Below, in pieces: positions 25,160 through 32,592 of a stretch of 58,941 nt of DNA. Each line of letters begins with the position of its first letter. Position 1 is the stretch's first letter. The DNA is from Bacteroidales bacterium (GTDB lineage Bacteria; Bacteroidota; Bacteroidia; Bacteroidales; UBA932): assembly GCA_016293535.1 (NCBI GenBank), contig JAEDEB010000006.1:1-58941 (forward strand), written 5' to 3'. A program made the translations under genes and the position numbers. The notes under the pieces were generated by a model, which saw nothing but the letters and a program-made list of their open reading frames with translations, was not told where the DNA came from and ran no database searches.

Positions 25160-25189
25160 CAAAGGTAGTCTTTTCTGATTAATTGGCAA
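25160..25189 (-). promoter_or_regulatory. promoter of rpmH
   Basis: The minus strand reads TTG (25189-25187), 19 bases, TACCTTTG (25167-25160), a perfect match to the Bacteroidota promoter. The inverted repeat GCAGT-TGGG-ACTGC (25147-25160) covers the predicted start of the transcript. Confidence 0.8.
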
Positions 25190-25207
25190 AAATTTTTTGA
25201 AGATTAC

Positions 25208-26665
25208 TTATTTTCCGGCAACGGAACCCTCTCTGCCATACTTCCCTGACGATGCGATGAGGAGTCCGGCAAAGCAGATAGCGCCGTTGATGAGCAGCAT
25301 CTCGAAGCCGAAACGGTAGCCTCCGAAAAGTTCTGGGCCGAACTTGTTGAGAAGGAGGCAGACAAGAGGGGACAGCAGGCATACGAAAGGTATGGCAAGT
25401 CCACGAGGATGCCTTTTTGTGGCCATCCCGAAAGCGTATAGCCCCAGAAGCGGTCCATAGGTATAGCTGGCAATCGTATACACTGCGTCGATGACGCTCC
25501 TGTTCCCTATGACTTTGAATGAGTAGACCACCGCTCCGACGAGAATCGCCATCGCGGTATGGACTATCACCCTCGTCACCGCCAGTCGCCTTTCTGCCGC
25601 CTCGCGGCCGTCCCGACTAGCTCTGCGGTCGGCGCGGAGGAAGTCCACGGTGAAGCTTGTGGTCAGAGCCGTGATAGCGGAACCGGAACTGCTGAACCCT
25701 GCGGTGATGAGCCCGATGAGGAAAATGGCAGCGACTGCCGCAGGCATATATGGACCCGTAGCCACGCTGGCGAAAACCTGGTCGGGGACAGCCGTGTCTA
25801 TGCCCTTGAGTTCGCAGAACTGGTACAGCAAAACTCCGAGACCAAGAAAAACAAGGTTCAGCGGAAGATAGAGGAAACCGCTGGTAATCATATTCTTCTG
25901 TGCTTCCTTCAGATTCCTGCAAGATAGATTCTTCTGCATCATGTCCTGATCAAGACCAGTCATAGTGATGGTGGTGAATACCCCGGCAAGGAACTGTTTC
26001 CAGAAGTAATCGCTCTTGCGGAAATCGTCGAATACCCATATCTCCGACATCCGGCTTCCGCTGATGCTTCCGATCGTTTCCCGGAAGTCGAGGCCCATGG
26101 CTCCTGCCACCTGGCAGATGCACAGTACAACGGCGCCGACCATAGCCAGCGTCTGGACCATATCTACCCAGACGAGTGTTCGCACCCCGCCCCTGACGGT
26201 GTAGAGCCATACAATGACCACAGTCACGGCGACATTCAGCCAGAAAGGAATCCCGAGCCGGTCGAATAGTATGAACTGCAGCACGTTTGCGGTCAGAAAC
26301 ATTCTCACCCCGCAGCCAAGCAGTTTGGATATGAAAAAGAATCCGGACCCGGTGAAATATGCCTCCCTGCCGAACCTCTGCTCCAGATAGCCGTATATGC
26401 TGTTCATATCCATACGGTAGTACAGAGGAAGCAGCAGGTATGCGACAGCTACATAGCCCAGGGTGAATCCCAGAACCATCTGCATATATGAGAATGACGA
26501 TGCGGCGACCATACCGGGCACGGACAGATAGGTTACCCCGGATATGGATGAACCTATGGTCGAAACCGCAACTATGTACCAGGGGGATTTCTTCCCGCCT
26601 CTGAAAAAATCTGAGTTTCCTGAGGAGACCTTGCCGGAGCCTGAGTTGTACCAGACTGATTTCAT
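25208..26665 (-). CDS. sodium:solute symporter (SSS family)
   Basis: Inner-membrane Na+-coupled symporter of the SLC5/SSF family, 485 residues with about 13 predicted membrane segments. The N-terminal STIGSSISGVTYLSVPG and the GFSSSGSAITALTTSF segment near residue 330 match the sodium-binding regions of the family. The substrate is not clear. The ATG at 26665 overlaps the rsmG stop (ATGA); the upstream GTG at 26707 lies inside rsmG and is unlikely. It ends an operon that runs polA, sigma factor, rsmG, symporter. Confidence 0.85.
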   Translation of the reverse strand: MKSVWYNSGSGKVSSGNSDFFRGGKKSPWYIVAVSTIGSSISGVTYLSVPGMVAASSFSYMQMVLGFTLGYVAVAYLLLPLYYRMDMNSIYGYLEQRFGREAYFTGSGFFFISKLLGCGVRMFLTANVLQFILFDRLGIPFWLNVAVTVVIVWLYTVRGGVRTLVWVDMVQTLAMVGAVVLCICQVAGAMGLDFRETIGSISGSRMSEIWVFDDFRKSDYFWKQFLAGVFTTITMTGLDQDMMQKNLSCRNLKEAQKNMITSGFLYLPLNLVFLGLGVLLYQFCELKGIDTAVPDQVFASVATGPYMPAAVAAIFLIGLITAGFSSSGSAITALTTSFTVDFLRADRRASRDGREAAERRLAVTRVIVHTAMAILVGAVVYSFKVIGNRSVIDAVYTIASYTYGPLLGLYAFGMATKRHPRGLAIPFVCLLSPLVCLLLNKFGPELFGGYRFGFEMLLINGAICFAGLLIASSGKYGREGSVAGK

Positions 26666-27321
26666 CGCAGAGCCCTGATGTGGATCACGAATTTTTCGGC
26701 AAACCACTCATCTTTGAGCCAGGTACTTATAGGCCAAGTTGTTATACTGCCCTTAGGGAGACCTTCCCTTGCCATTGCTGCGGATATTTCCGCGCAGATG
26801 TTTCCGCCCTTGAGGTAAAGGATGCCCTTGCCGTATTTCCCCCTGACCCATGGAAGGAAATTCTCCAGCGCTGTCACGGCGCGGGAGACCACCCAGTCGA
26901 AAGGCCCGTCGAGACTTTCGGCGCGCGCATTGACCACGCTGACGTTGTGCAGGCCTAGTGCTGAGGCTACTTCGCTCGCTACCCGGGTCTTTTTTCCTAT
27001 CGAGTCACAGAGTGTAAAGTGCATTCCGGGAAAAAGGATGGCGAGAGGAATGCCGGGGAAACCGCCCCCTGTCCCGAGGTCCAGAATGCTTCCGCCCCCG
27101 CCGTCCGGGATGAGTCCGTTTTCGCTCATATAGGCGGCGATGCAGAGAGAGTGCAGTACGTGGTGGCTGTACAGTTCGTCTATATCCTTTCTGGAAATGA
27201 CATTGATGCGGGAGTTCCAGTCCCGGTACAGTTCCTCAAGCATGCCGAACTGCCTCAACTGTTCCTCTGTCACGAAGGGAAAACGTTCCCTTGCAATTTT
27301 GCTGAATCCTTCGAAATCCAT
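26662..27321 (-). CDS. rsmG: 16S rRNA (guanine-527 N7) methyltransferase
   Basis: SAM-dependent methyltransferase of 219 residues acting on 16S rRNA G527. ILDLGTGGGFPGIPLAILFP near residue 70 is the SAM-binding motif of RsmG/GidB, and NVISRKDIDELYSHHVLHSL precedes it. The ATG at 27321 gives MDFEGF; a GTG at 27330 would start inside the upstream stop region. It lies between a sigma factor and a symporter in the polA operon. Confidence 0.94.
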   Translation of the reverse strand: MDFEGFSKIARERFPFVTEEQLRQFGMLEELYRDWNSRINVISRKDIDELYSHHVLHSLCIAAYMSENGLIPDGGGGSILDLGTGGGFPGIPLAILFPGMHFTLCDSIGKKTRVASEVASALGLHNVSVVNARAESLDGPFDWVVSRAVTALENFLPWVRGKYGKGILYLKGGNICAEISAAMAREGLPKGSITTWPISTWLKDEWFAEKFVIHIRALR

Positions 27322-27326
27322 AATTC

Positions 27327-27935
27327 TCACTTCAGTTCATCGGAAGTCTCCATCATCCTCACGAGTATTTCCCGCGCTCTCTTTATTCTGGTCTTGACGG
27401 TATTGATGGGCAGATTGTACCTCTCCGCGATTTCGCTGTACTCGCATTCGTTTATGAACCTGTCCTTTGCAATGTCACGATAGCGGTCGTCAAGTTCCTC
27501 TATGTATGCCAGGGCCTTGCGGTAGTCCTCCTGATAGCTTATCTGATCCTCCGGGCCCTTTGCCGAGTCCGGTATCCTCGCAGCGCTGAATCCGTTGCTG
27601 TTGCCGTCGATGGAACTTGTCGGCATGTTCTCCTTCTCCCTCTGCCGTCCGCTGAGGTGGTCGAGCGCCGTGTTCCAGCCTATGGTGTACAGCCAGGTCC
27701 TGAATTCGGCCTTTGCAGGGTCGTACGAATCGATGTGAAGAAAGGCCTTCAGGAAGGTTTGGGTACATACGTCCTCCACATCCCACGATGCCACAATTTT
27801 CCCTACATGGATGCGCAGTCCCTCCTTGTACCTGTCGTGGAGCATCAGGAAAGCCCTTTCGTTCCTTTTCCTTGCAAGGGATATGAGATCAGCGTCGGAA
27901 TATCTGTCAATGTGCTTCGAGCCAGTTTTTTCCAT
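27327..27935 (-). CDS. ECF-type RNA polymerase sigma factor
   Basis: Sigma-70 family regulator of 202 residues. Region 2 (ERAFLMLHDRYKEG to RTWLYTIGWNTALDHL) and region 4 (YSEIAERYNLPINTVKTRIKRAREIL) are present, and region 3 is absent, as in ECF sigmas. No anti-sigma gene is adjacent. It overlaps the 3' end of polA by 29 bases, so its translation is probably coupled to polA. It precedes rsmG by five bases. Target promoters are unknown. Confidence 0.88.
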   Translation of the reverse strand: MEKTGSKHIDRYSDADLISLARKRNERAFLMLHDRYKEGLRIHVGKIVASWDVEDVCTQTFLKAFLHIDSYDPAKAEFRTWLYTIGWNTALDHLSGRQREKENMPTSSIDGNSNGFSAARIPDSAKGPEDQISYQEDYRKALAYIEELDDRYRDIAKDRFINECEYSEIAERYNLPINTVKTRIKRAREILVRMMETSDELK

Positions 27936-30660
27936 AATTGCATTCTACTGTAAGAGGTATGGATAGCGCTATTACGTTTTCCATTTCCCCGGTCACTATC
28001 TCCATCATCGTGTCGGTTTCCCCCGGCGCGACGTCGAAAACGAGTTCGTCGTGTATCTGCAGTACCATACGGCTTGCGAGTCCCGCTTCCCTGATCCGTC
28101 TGTCAACCGCGACCATGGCAAGTTTGATGATGTCGGCTGAGGTCCCCTGGATGGGTGCATTGACGGCATTCCTCTCCGCGAGAGCGCGCACCGTTCCGTT
28201 CTGCGAAGTGATGTCGGGTACATAGCGCCGGCGTCCGAAGAGGGTTTCCACATATCCTTTCGCACGTGCGGATTCCAGGGTCGAATCTATGAACTTCCTT
28301 ATGGAAGGGAAAGATGCGAAATAGTCGTCGATAATCTTCCTGGCCTCGTTGCGGGATATCTTCAGACGCTGCGACAGGCCGAATGCGGATATGCCGTACA
28401 TTATTCCGAAGTTGGCCGTCTTGGCTATCCTTCGCTGGTCTGCGCTGACCTCGTCGGCCGGGATGCCGAAAATCTTCGCTGCGGTGGCCTTGTGGATGTC
28501 GGTGCCGTTTCTGAAGGCCTCGACGAGGTGTTCGTCCCTGCAGAGATGGGCCATTATCCTGAGCTCTATCTGGGAATAGTCCGCGGACATTATGAATCCG
28601 TCCGGACGGCTCGGGACGAAGGCTTTCCTGATTTTCCTGCCCCTGTCGGTGCGTATGGGGATGTTCTGGAGGTTAGGTTTGGAGGAACTCAGACGACCTG
28701 TTGCAGTGAGGCTCTGGTTGAAGGTCGTGTGAATCTTCCCGCTGCGCCTGTCCACAAGGTCAGGGAACGGTTCTATATATGTGGACAGGAGTTTCTTCGC
28801 AGCCCTGTATTCCAGGATTTCGTTTACCGCAGGATGCCTGTCCGAAATCGCCTCGAGGGTTTCTTCGTCGGTGGAGTAACTGCCTGTTTTGCTTTTCTTT
28901 GCCTTCGGGTCAAGGGCGAGTTTTCCGAAGAGTAGTTCGCCTACCTGCTTGGGCGAGGAGATGTTCAGATTTGGTTCTCCGACGAGTTCGCGTATGCAGG
29001 CCTCGCGGTCTGCCACCTCCCTGCGGAGTTCCTCGGCGAATGAGGCCAGACTTGCAAGGTCCACCTTTACGCCTGTCTCCTCCATCGATGCGAGTACCCT
29101 GATCAGAGGGGCTTCCATCTCTTCGTAGAGGCTGGTGAGACCCAAGCGTGCCAGTTCATCCTCCTTCAGGATTCCGAGTTCATAAATGAGTGCAGCCTCC
29201 CTTGCCGGTATTCTCTCAGTCCCGGAATCAGTTCCGCCGCAGCTGTTTCCGTCCGCATCGTTGCCGCCTTCTCCGTTTCCGCAGCTGTTTCCGTCCGCAT
29301 CGCTGCCGTCGCCGTTTCCGAAGAAGGCGTCGAAAAGGGTTTCCTGGACGCCTCCGGATACGGCTCCCTGACCGGCTGTGGCCTCCTCGAGTTCCACGCC
29401 GAGTTCGCTGCGGCAGAGCAGGTCGAGCTTGTGACTCTTTTCAGGGTTGACAAGATAGTCCATTATCTCTATGTCCATCAGCCTTCCCCTGATGCCGCGG
29501 TAGCGTTTGACAATGGGTTTGAAACCGTGTCCATACTTCGCTATGGACGGGTCGCCGAGCAGTTCAGCCAGTTCCGTTTCCGTCCCTTTGCACACAATCA
29601 CAGGCGTTGACTCAGACCCGCCTTTGTCCGCCTTTGCGGCTGCGCAGATGATTCCGCCATCCCCGAAGGCAAGGGCACATCGGCCTGATTCCAGGGCGGC
29701 AGCATGGACCTTGTCCACCGGACATGAGACGAACTTCACTTCCTTCCGGGGCGCTGGATCGGCCGCAACGCTCTCTCCGACGGTGGTCAGCCCTTTGAGG
29801 TGACGTTTCAATGAACCGAATTCATAGAGGTCGAAGAGTTCGCTTGCGCGTGCATCCACCTTCCCGTCCCTGACCATGGCGGAAGTTGGAATATCTATGT
29901 CCATATCCGTCTTTATGGTCACGAGTTCCTTGCTGAGGGCGATATGGTCCCGGGCATCGAGGAATTTCTGTTTCTGGCTGGCGCTCAGTTCGTCGAGGTG
30001 CGCATATATCTCCTCGAGCGAGCCGTACTTCGCGATGAGTTTGCCCGCTCCCACCTCTCCTACGCCCTTGACACCGGGCACGTTGTCGGACGCATCGCCG
30101 CATATCGCGAGCATGTCAATGACCTGGGACGGCCTGTCGATTCCATATTTTGCGCATACCTGGGCTATACCTATCTCCTCGTGTTCCTCTCCCGCCTTGC
30201 CCGGCCTGTACTGAATGATTTGTTCTGAAATGAGCTGCCCGTAGTCCTTGTCAGGGGTGACCATAAAGACCTTGAGTCCTTCACGCTCAGCCCTTTTTGC
30301 GAGCGAACCTATCACATCGTCCGCCTCGTATCCCCTTATGGTGACGACTGTGATGTGCAGGGCTTTGCAGAGTTCTGTCAGAGGTTCGAGCGCATCGATG
30401 ACCAGCTGGGGCGTCGCGTCCCTGTTGGCCTTGTAGAGGGGGTACATTTCATTGCGGAAGGAACCTCCCGGCGGGTCGAAAGATACCGCGACATGGCTGG
30501 GCTGTTCCCTGGCGATCAGATCGAGGACATACTTTGTGAATCCGTACAGTATGGATGTGTCCCTTCCCTTGGAATTGATCATTGGACGCTTCAGAAAAGC
30601 GTAGTACATCCTGAAAATGAGGGCGTGCCCGTCGATGAGGAATATGGTGTTCTCTTTCAT
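27907..30660 (-). CDS. polA: DNA polymerase I
   Basis: Repair and Okazaki fragment polymerase, 917 residues. The 5' nuclease domain starts FLIDGHALIFRMYYAF. Polymerase motifs A (MSADYSQIELRIMAH), B (RRIAKTANFGIMYGISAFG) and C (LQIHDELVFDV) are intact. The central 3'-5' exonuclease region (about 300-430) lacks the DxE motif and the third Asp, so proofreading is probably absent. A 28-residue repeat made of two 14-residue units (29237-29320) lies between that region and the polymerase domain. It has its own promoter (30680-30687). Confidence 0.96.
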   Translation of the reverse strand: MKENTIFLIDGHALIFRMYYAFLKRPMINSKGRDTSILYGFTKYVLDLIAREQPSHVAVSFDPPGGSFRNEMYPLYKANRDATPQLVIDALEPLTELCKALHITVVTIRGYEADDVIGSLAKRAEREGLKVFMVTPDKDYGQLISEQIIQYRPGKAGEEHEEIGIAQVCAKYGIDRPSQVIDMLAICGDASDNVPGVKGVGEVGAGKLIAKYGSLEEIYAHLDELSASQKQKFLDARDHIALSKELVTIKTDMDIDIPTSAMVRDGKVDARASELFDLYEFGSLKRHLKGLTTVGESVAADPAPRKEVKFVSCPVDKVHAAALESGRCALAFGDGGIICAAAKADKGGSESTPVIVCKGTETELAELLGDPSIAKYGHGFKPIVKRYRGIRGRLMDIEIMDYLVNPEKSHKLDLLCRSELGVELEEATAGQGAVSGGVQETLFDAFFGNGDGSDADGNSCGNGEGGNDADGNSCGGTDSGTERIPAREAALIYELGILKEDELARLGLTSLYEEMEAPLIRVLASMEETGVKVDLASLASFAEELRREVADREACIRELVGEPNLNISSPKQVGELLFGKLALDPKAKKSKTGSYSTDEETLEAISDRHPAVNEILEYRAAKKLLSTYIEPFPDLVDRRSGKIHTTFNQSLTATGRLSSSKPNLQNIPIRTDRGRKIRKAFVPSRPDGFIMSADYSQIELRIMAHLCRDEHLVEAFRNGTDIHKATAAKIFGIPADEVSADQRRIAKTANFGIMYGISAFGLSQRLKISRNEARKIIDDYFASFPSIRKFIDSTLESARAKGYVETLFGRRRYVPDITSQNGTVRALAERNAVNAPIQGTSADIIKLAMVAVDRRIREAGLASRMVLQIHDELVFDVAPGETDTMMEIVTGEMENVIALSIPLTVECNYGKNWLEAH
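29237..29320 (-). repeat. 42-bp tandem duplication in polA
   Basis: Two 42-base units (29237 and 29279) share long identical blocks, starting CCGCAGCTGTTTCCGTCCGC on the plus strand, and encode a Gly/Asn/Asp-rich 14-residue unit containing Asp-Gly-Asn-Ser-Cys-Gly. Confidence 0.85.
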
Positions 30661-30679
30661 TCCGATTATGCAGAAACCT

Positions 30680-30687
30680 CAAAGTTA
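30680..30687 (-). promoter_or_regulatory. promoter -7 element of polA
   Basis: The minus strand reads TAACTTTG (TAnnTTTG), 20 bases upstream of the polA ATG and five bases after the upstream ABC ATPase gene ends. The predicted leader is about 16 bases. Confidence 0.5.
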
Positions 30688-30691
30688 GCAA

Positions 30692-31498
30692 TCATTTGAA
30701 AATTCCGCCGCCCGGCAGATCCCTGTTTACAAGACTTCCGTCCGAAAATATAGTTTCAATCAGCCTGGCGAAGCGGCTGCCGGCGTCGGCTCCGCTGCAA
30801 TCGGCGTCGCTGCCTCTGGAGTCAGCTTTGCTGCAATCGGCATTGCTGCCGGCGGGCAGGGCGTCAGAGCTGCGGAAAACTCCGTCCCGTCCAAGGGCCC
30901 ATACCGAAGTGCAGACCGAAAGGGCTGGGGCGAGGTCGTGGCTGGCGAATACGAAGGACAGTCCGGTCTCCCCGGCTATGCGGCCGAGTGTGCGGAATAC
31001 TGTAAGCTTGTTTTCGGGGTCCAGGAATGCGGTAGGCTCATCCAGAAGTATGAGCCCGCCCTTCTCGCCTGTGCGGCACAGAGCTGCGGCGATCGTCCCC
31101 TTCTGGAATTCGCCGTCGCTGAGGGTTGAAATATCCCTTGAAGCGAGTTCCCCAAGCCCGAGAAGGTCCAGCGCCCGGTCGATCCTGTCGGCAGCCGTCT
31201 TCCCGACTTTCCCGTTCCATCGGCTTTCCCGGTAGAGACTCGTTCGTATGAAATCCTTGAGAGTGAAGCCTTTGACCTTTGGTATCCCGGTCGGTACCAT
31301 TACGGTCTCGACGCTTCCATGTCCCGTTCTCCCTTCTGCTATGGATCGCAAAAGGGTAGACTTTCCGCTGCCGTTCGCCCCGCACAGAAGAATTGTTTCC
31401 CCCTCCCGTATATCGAAGCTGATATCCCGGCAGAGTATGCGTCCCGGGTAGCCGACACTTGCGCTTCTGGCGCTGAATATTACTTTATCTCCCTTCAT
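30692..31498 (-). CDS. ABC importer ATPase, FecE/BtuD type
   Basis: ATPase of an iron-chelate or cobalamin importer, 268 residues. Walker A LLCGANGSGKST near residue 40, signature LSDGEFQKG and Walker B GLILLDEPTAFLDP are clear. The C-terminal region holds a 12-residue repeat (Ser/Asn-Ala-Asp-Cys-Ser-based) coded by a 36-base tandem duplication near 30784-30855. The start at 31498 overlaps the permease stop (ATGA); the longer frame is inside the permease gene. Substrate-binding protein and outer-membrane receptor are not in the window. Confidence 0.88.
   Translation of the reverse strand: MKGDKVIFSARSASVGYPGRILCRDISFDIREGETILLCGANGSGKSTLLRSIAEGRTGHGSVETVMVPTGIPKVKGFTLKDFIRTSLYRESRWNGKVGKTAADRIDRALDLLGLGELASRDISTLSDGEFQKGTIAAALCRTGEKGGLILLDEPTAFLDPENKLTVFRTLGRIAGETGLSFVFASHDLAPALSVCTSVWALGRDGVFRSSDALPAGSNADCSKADSRGSDADCSGADAGSRFARLIETIFSDGSLVNRDLPGGGIFK
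30784..30855 (-). repeat. 36-bp tandem duplication in the FecE-like gene
   Basis: The block CTGCAATCGGC recurs at 30795 and 30831 (36 bases apart) with similar flanks, encoding two copies of a 12-residue Ser/Ala/Asp/Cys-rich unit near the C-terminus of the ATPase. Confidence 0.75.
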
Positions 31499-32517
31499 CT
31501 TCCGCTCCTCCCTGCCAGAAGTATGACCATAACCATAGGTATTCCTATCACTGCGAGCATGCTGCCTGTCGGCACGGCTGACGCGAATCTGGACCAGAGC
31601 TGGGCCGCCAGGTCTGCAGTGACGCATAGACCAGCTCCTGTCACGATGCTTGCCGGGATGGTTTTAGCGTGGTCAGATGAGCCACAAAGGCGTCTTGCGA
31701 TGTGAGGGGCGACTATGCCGACGAAGCCAAGAGGACCGCAGAAGGCAGTAACCGAAGCTGTCATCAGGCAGCATCCCAGCATGGCCACGCCGCGTGTAAG
31801 GCGTACCCTGGAGCCGGACAGTTCGGCATATTCGTCCCCAAAGAGTACGATATTCAGGCCCCTGATGTTGCAAAGGGAAAGTGCGACACCTGCTGCGAGG
31901 CAGATGGCGGCGGCGCCTGTACGCGACCAACCGCAGTTGCTGAAACTTCCGGCTGCCCAGCTGTAATACAGTTTCAGGGATTCGGCGTTGCTGCTGAATT
32001 GCAGCAGGGCGACTGCTGCGTTGAAGACATAGCCCAGCATAATACCGAAAATCAGAAGGGTCGAAGCCGATTTTACTTTTGTGGACACAGCCATTATGAG
32101 AATTCCGGCGAGTATGGCTCCAAGGAAAGCCGCCCCGGTGAGGGTCAGGCCGCAGCCTGCAGCCGCACCTGTCAGTCCGCCGCCAGCAGCGCCTGTGAAC
32201 CATCCGCCAGCAGCGCCGGTGAGGCTGCTGCCGGCCGTCAGGACGGCGACTGCTGCGCCCAGGCCTGCGCCGGCGCTGATTCCCATTATGTGTGGGTCGG
32301 CGAGGGGATTCCTGAAGATGCTCTGCATCTGGAGGCCGCCGAGGGAGAGGGAAGCCCCGGCAATCAGTGCAACGGCGATTCTCGGAAGCCTGATGCCGGT
32401 GATTACCCCGGGGGATGCTCCCGGCTGACCGCCCCACAGCAGGTCGGCGGCAGCCACCGCCAGCGTCAGGACAGCCGCCACTGCCGGCGTCAGCTCTTTC
32501 CAAGAAGATTTTTTCAT
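31495..32517 (-). CDS. FecCD-family ABC importer permease
   Basis: Inner-membrane permease of 340 residues for a metal chelate or corrinoid. RLPRIAVALIAGASLSLGGLQMQ, RNPLADPHIMGISAGAGLG and FCGPLGFVGIVAPHIARRL are hallmark FecCD/BtuC sequences. An insert of about 20 residues made of repeated Thr-Gly-Ala-Ala-Gly-Gly (32168-32233) enlarges a loop or helix after the third membrane segment. The ATG lies only six bases from a TATCTTTG promoter, so the mRNA should be nearly leaderless. It is followed by the ATPase (ATGA overlap). Confidence 0.88.
   Translation of the reverse strand: MKKSSWKELTPAVAAVLTLAVAAADLLWGGQPGASPGVITGIRLPRIAVALIAGASLSLGGLQMQSIFRNPLADPHIMGISAGAGLGAAVAVLTAGSSLTGAAGGWFTGAAGGGLTGAAAGCGLTLTGAAFLGAILAGILIMAVSTKVKSASTLLIFGIMLGYVFNAAVALLQFSSNAESLKLYYSWAAGSFSNCGWSRTGAAAICLAAGVALSLCNIRGLNIVLFGDEYAELSGSRVRLTRGVAMLGCCLMTASVTAFCGPLGFVGIVAPHIARRLCGSSDHAKTIPASIVTGAGLCVTADLAAQLWSRFASAVPTGSMLAVIGIPMVMVILLAGRSGR
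32168..32233 (-). repeat. 24-bp tandem repeat in the FecCD permease
   Basis: Units starting at 32168 and 32192 are 24 bases long and closely alike; a third partial copy follows. They encode an eight-residue Thr-Gly-Ala-Ala-Gly-Gly-based unit. Confidence 0.8.
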
Positions 32518-32522
32518 GGCCC

Positions 32523-32530
32523 CAAAGATA
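32523..32530 (-). promoter_or_regulatory. promoter -7 element of the FecCD-FecE unit
   Basis: The minus strand reads TATCTTTG and then GGGCC before the ATG at 32517. With the usual start about four bases past the element, the leader would be two bases or none. Confidence 0.55.
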
Positions 32531-32572
32531 CTCTTTTCGGCACAATCCGTTCTTCCTGTCGGTCAAAAAGCC

Positions 32573-32580
32573 TATCTTTG
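32573..32580 (+). promoter_or_regulatory. promoter -7 element of the LolC/E-like gene
   Basis: TATCTTTG, 12 bases before the ATG at 32593, an exact TAnnTTTG match. It mirrors the divergent element at 32523-32530. Confidence 0.55.
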
Positions 32581-32592
32581 GCGGCAAAGATT

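Noticed and set aside
30380..30400. Possible tRNA T-arm-like GGTTCGA
   Set aside because: It lies inside the polA coding region and no cloverleaf can be built around it.
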